DNA from: Ignavibacteriales bacterium
Lineage (GTDB): Bacteria > Bacteroidota > Ignavibacteria > Ignavibacteriales > SURF-24
Direction of reading: 5' to 3'
Assembly: GCA_026390815.1 (NCBI GenBank)
Contig: JAPLFH010000055.1
Coordinates: 58,228 to 122,227 of the forward strand
DNA: 64,000 nt
This document shows, in pieces, positions 61,050 through 64,000 of the stretch. The translations under genes and the position numbers were made by a program. A model generated the notes under the pieces. It did not search any database and was not told the DNA's origin. It saw nothing but the letters and a program-made list of their open reading frames with translations. Position 1 is the stretch's first letter. Every line of letters begins with the position of its first letter.

Positions 61050-62165
61050 ATGAACATGAATAAAATAAAATACATTGGTAAAATTGTAAGAATGATAAGC
61101 ATTATACTAATTGCCTTTTCTTTGGTATTATTTAATAGCTGCAAAGACAAGATTGTAAATCCGGGACCAAAACCGGAACCAATTCCAGACTCTATTCCAA
61201 ATCCGGTTTTAAAGGGAAACTATGCTTTATGCTACACAAAATCATACAACGACCACTGGGAGATATTTGCAACTAATTTTAAAGGAACTGATCCACAAAA
61301 CATATCTAATCATCCTTATGATGATGAATATCCTCAATGGTCGCCGGATGGAAGATATATAGTATATTCAACCGGATATAATATTTATGTTTATGATACA
61401 AAGAATAAGACCGAAACTAATGTAACTTCAGATGGGGGTAGTGCAAGCCAAAATCCCTTTTGGACACCAAATGGGAAAATCTGTTTTAATTATCCTTATG
61501 CCTATTCTAAATTTAGAGGAACGTGGATAATAAATCCCGATGGCAGCAATAAACAAAATATATTAGATTCCATAGCCACTGATGAAATTTATTTCTATCC
61601 GGATAGTTTTACTTTCCTTTATGAAGATGAAGTACATAAACTTCATAAAACTAATATTGAACATACATTTGATGATTTTATTCTGGATATTGGTTATGGT
61701 GATAACTATATACCGATTTTTGGTTTTAATCCCAATACAAATGAATTATTAATTGAACCTAATGATGTTAATGGATTGGCTTTATTCAACATAAATAGTA
61801 AAACTATGGATATTTTTTATAATGCTGATGCTAATTATTCTATTCAAAGATGTTGTTACTCCAGTGATTTTTCCAAGATTGCAATAATAGAATTTAATAG
61901 CACTAATGGAAGATATTTATCCATTTTAGAAAATGGAAGCAAATATAATCTAATCCGAATACCAATAACCACTCCAATGGTTAGTTTTGGTTGGTCTCCA
62001 ATTCAATTTTCACCAGATGATAAATATATTGCATATTCAAAGCAGTATTGGCAAAACGGAGATTGGGTTTCCTGGAAAGAGTACTTATACATAATTGATG
62101 TTAATTCTGGTGTGGAAACCATTGTCGTTGAAGGATTGAATCCTTCATGGAATCCTAAACCATAA
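61050..62165 (+). CDS. TolB/PD40-type beta-propeller lipoprotein
   Basis: 371 residues. Lipoprotein signal with the Cys at about residue 34 (VLFNSC), a Pro-rich spacer (PGPKPEPIPDSIPNP) and a propeller with WD40-like PD40 blades: YPQWSPDGRYIVYS, NPFWTPNGKICFNY, IQFSPDDKYIAYSK and WNPKP. Similar domains occur in TolB and in periplasmic or surface binding proteins. It is followed after 31 bp by the papain-family protease; both could be one transcript. Confidence 0.82.
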   Translation: MNMNKIKYIGKIVRMISIILIAFSLVLFNSCKDKIVNPGPKPEPIPDSIPNPVLKGNYALCYTKSYNDHWEIFATNFKGTDPQNISNHPYDDEYPQWSPDGRYIVYSTGYNIYVYDTKNKTETNVTSDGGSASQNPFWTPNGKICFNYPYAYSKFRGTWIINPDGSNKQNILDSIATDEIYFYPDSFTFLYEDEVHKLHKTNIEHTFDDFILDIGYGDNYIPIFGFNPNTNELLIEPNDVNGLALFNINSKTMDIFYNADANYSIQRCCYSSDFSKIAIIEFNSTNGRYLSILENGSKYNLIRIPITTPMVSFGWSPIQFSPDDKYIAYSKQYWQNGDWVSWKEYLYIIDVNSGVETIVVEGLNPSWNPKP

Positions 62166-62196
62166 ATTTATATTTCAGAACATTAAAGGAGTTGCT

Positions 62197-64000
62197 ATGA
62201 AAATATTTCTGAATTCATTTTTTATAATCTTCTTGATTACTATTTTCGTCTCAATCAATACCAACGCACAAGATAAAAATAAAAAAAAACTTACTTTGGA
62301 GGAAGTAAAGGAAATGTGTGGCGTTCCGGTAGATAAAGATGAAATGAAAAAGGTTCTTGCAATCCAAGATAGTCTGTATAAAGAGTACCTAAAAAAGAAA
62401 GGATTGAAAAAAACCACCACTATTCCAAATTGGCAAAACTATATGTCTAATGTTGATAATCAATATGGTTGCAAAAATTGCTGGGCACATGCTGCCACCG
62501 GAATGGTTGAAGGACAATTACAAATTATATATGGTTCTAAAATAGGTTCAAATGGAATTGATTTGGATGAAATGGATATTGTAAATAATTCAGGTCATAC
62601 AGGCGGCTGCAATAATGGTGATTTTCCAACTACAGCATTATCCTATATTCAATCTTCAAAAGTAATATCTGAAATCGGTTCATATCCGAATTTACAAGGA
62701 GTAAGATGGGATATAAACTCATTTAGTATTTTAGGCGTTATGGGTGGTATAGATGGTATAAAAAACGCCTTAATAAATGGACCGGTGACTGCCAGTTTTT
62801 ATGTTTATCAAAGCTTTTATGATTTTTTTGATTTGTATGAAAATAGAACATCAATTTATCATCAGGAAAATCCACTTGGAGATCCTTATATAGGTGGGCA
62901 CGCAGTAGTAATTGTAAGCTATAATGAAGATCAACAATATTGGCTTTGTAAAAACAGTTGGGGCAGTTGGTGGGCAGATGGTGGTTATTTTAGGATAGGT
63001 TACGGACAATGCGGAATTGAAACTTGGCAAAATTGTACAGTTACTGTAAATCAAAGTTGTTACGCTAAAATCGTTCCAAATTTAATTAATTCATTAAATA
63101 CTGCATTCAGTTACGGTTTTGAAAATGGTGAATGGGCACGCCTTGATAATAATAGAATTACTTTAAGTAATAGTCTTGCCCTACCATATCCCGGAACATT
63201 AAATTTATCAAGTTCAAACATAACAGTACCATCTAATATTACATTTACGATCAATTCTGGAACAAAAGTATTGTTAAACGGTAATTCAATCGTATCATCG
63301 GGAGGCACTATAAGTGTTTCAAGTGGTGCATATTCAGATGGAGCCAAATTATTAAGTACAAGCGGTTCCATAAAAGGCATATATTTACCACAGACAGCAA
63401 TAAATAATGCTGTTATTGGAGAAAAAGTTGAACTTTTAGGTTCTACATATTATACCAACATTTCTATATCAAATAAATATAATGTTGATTTATACGGTAA
63501 TGGAACTTCATCTTCAGTAATTAATGGAAATATTTCTGTAAACAATTCTCAGTATATCGATGTAAATAATTTAAAAGCATCCAGGTTAGCCATTAATGGC
63601 GGGGTAAATAATTTTACAAATAATATTTTGCTTGAAAATCCAGGCGTAGACGTTCTTTCAATTTATAATTGCCCAAGCCAAACAATAACATATTCATCAA
63701 TTATGAATTCTGATGACATTGGTGCTTATATAAATAACAGCATAGGTTCGTTTGAACATTGTAACATTGAAGGGCACGGTACAGGATTATATTTTTATAA
63801 CAGCTCAAGCTTTAATGTTGATAATAGTTATATGTGCGGAAATTATCCATATGATATGTATGCTTTAGCACCGGCAATTGCTCATTGTCATACAAACACG
63901 TACAGTAACGTACCAACAAGTAGCTGCCACGGCAATGTAATAATAATGGGTACTAGTAATATTTGTATGGTACTCAAAGCTAATGCTGAAAGATCAGTTG
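62197..64000 (+). CDS. Secreted papain-family (C1) cysteine protease with beta-helix-like C-terminal region (partial)
   Basis: Open from ATG 62197 to the window end (601 codons), 3' end not included. Signal peptide (1-26, TNAQ); a short charged propeptide-like part (about 27-75); a C1 catalytic domain (about 80-285) with nucleophile C95 in YGCKNCWAHAA, H235 in GGHAVVIVSY and N253 in CKNSWGSWWADGGYF. After about residue 300 the sequence turns into Asn/Ser-rich short-strand repeats typical of a right-handed parallel beta-helix (SLALPYPGTLNLSSSN and onward). A T9SS sorting domain probably follows outside the window, as in its neighbours. The ribosome binding site AAAGGAG fixes the start. Confidence 0.9.
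   Translation, partial: MKIFLNSFFIIFLITIFVSINTNAQDKNKKKLTLEEVKEMCGVPVDKDEMKKVLAIQDSLYKEYLKKKGLKKTTTIPNWQNYMSNVDNQYGCKNCWAHAATGMVEGQLQIIYGSKIGSNGIDLDEMDIVNNSGHTGGCNNGDFPTTALSYIQSSKVISEIGSYPNLQGVRWDINSFSILGVMGGIDGIKNALINGPVTASFYVYQSFYDFFDLYENRTSIYHQENPLGDPYIGGHAVVIVSYNEDQQYWLCKNSWGSWWADGGYFRIGYGQCGIETWQNCTVTVNQSCYAKIVPNLINSLNTAFSYGFENGEWARLDNNRITLSNSLALPYPGTLNLSSSNITVPSNITFTINSGTKVLLNGNSIVSSGGTISVSSGAYSDGAKLLSTSGSIKGIYLPQTAINNAVIGEKVELLGSTYYTNISISNKYNVDLYGNGTSSSVINGNISVNNSQYIDVNNLKASRLAINGGVNNFTNNILLENPGVDVLSIYNCPSQTITYSSIMNSDDIGAYINNSIGSFEHCNIEGHGTGLYFYNSSSFNVDNSYMCGNYPYDMYALAPAIAHCHTNTYSNVPTSSCHGNVIIMGTSNICMVLKANAERSV

Overview
This looks like a low-GC, Gram-negative member of the Bacteroidota/Ignavibacteriota side of the tree, most likely an Ignavibacteriales-type organism. 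Six secreted proteins end in a type IX secretion (T9SS) sorting domain with the signature NYPNPFNP or a close variant. There are TonB-dependent receptors with carboxypeptidase-like N-terminal domains, DUF4249-like lipoproteins and a bacterial geranylgeranylglyceryl-phosphate-synthase-like enzyme. This placement is inferred from gene content; no rRNA gene is present.

Layout. 1-4.5 kb: housekeeping genes (HU-like protein, aconitase, sedoheptulose-phosphate isomerase, GGGP-synthase-like prenyltransferase). 5-15 kb: signalling genes, namely two giant sensor kinases of nearly 1,290 residues (one with an NMT1/THI5-type binding domain), a FliA/WhiG-type sigma factor and a response regulator ending in an orphan H-box. 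15-29 kb: a secretin-like protein overlapping a NodB-type deacetylase, a tripeptidyl-peptidase-II-like protease overlapping an OPT transporter, a class V aminotransferase, two T9SS-exported proteins (BNR-repeat protein and GH13 amylase) and a SpoU methyltransferase.

29.5-37.5 kb: an integrative element of exactly 7,900 bp in the 3' half of tRNA-Thr(TGT), bounded by perfect 52-bp direct repeats. All its genes are on the minus strand: two tyrosine recombinases sharing a catalytic half, a Toprim primase, a DUF3987-type ATPase, a phage tail protein Z-like gene and four small unknowns. AGTTGTTAAGGT-type repeats lie inside both ends. It resembles a phage satellite or tycheposon-like element. Sequence just right of attR copies the architecture of the element's left end, suggesting a second, decayed integration.

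37.7-51.2 kb: a minus-strand surface locus in which a DUF4249-like lipoprotein is paired three times with a lipoprotein made of two PEGA domains and a seven-blade propeller. Two pairs carry a TonB-dependent receptor; the third carries a T9SS-exported protein instead. 52.0-55.6 kb: a NarL-type two-component system plus a small secreted protein and a membrane protein, enclosed by about 110-bp, 97% identical inverted repeats. 55.6-56.3 kb: a transposase remnant and an attC-like palindromic site.

56.5-64 kb: secreted proteins (T9SS-exported, outer-membrane barrel, propeller lipoprotein), ending in a papain-family protease with a beta-helix-like tail that runs off the window. The strongest candidates for undescribed biology are the tRNA-Thr element, the receptor/DUF4249/PEGA-propeller locus and the inverted-repeat-bounded signalling unit.
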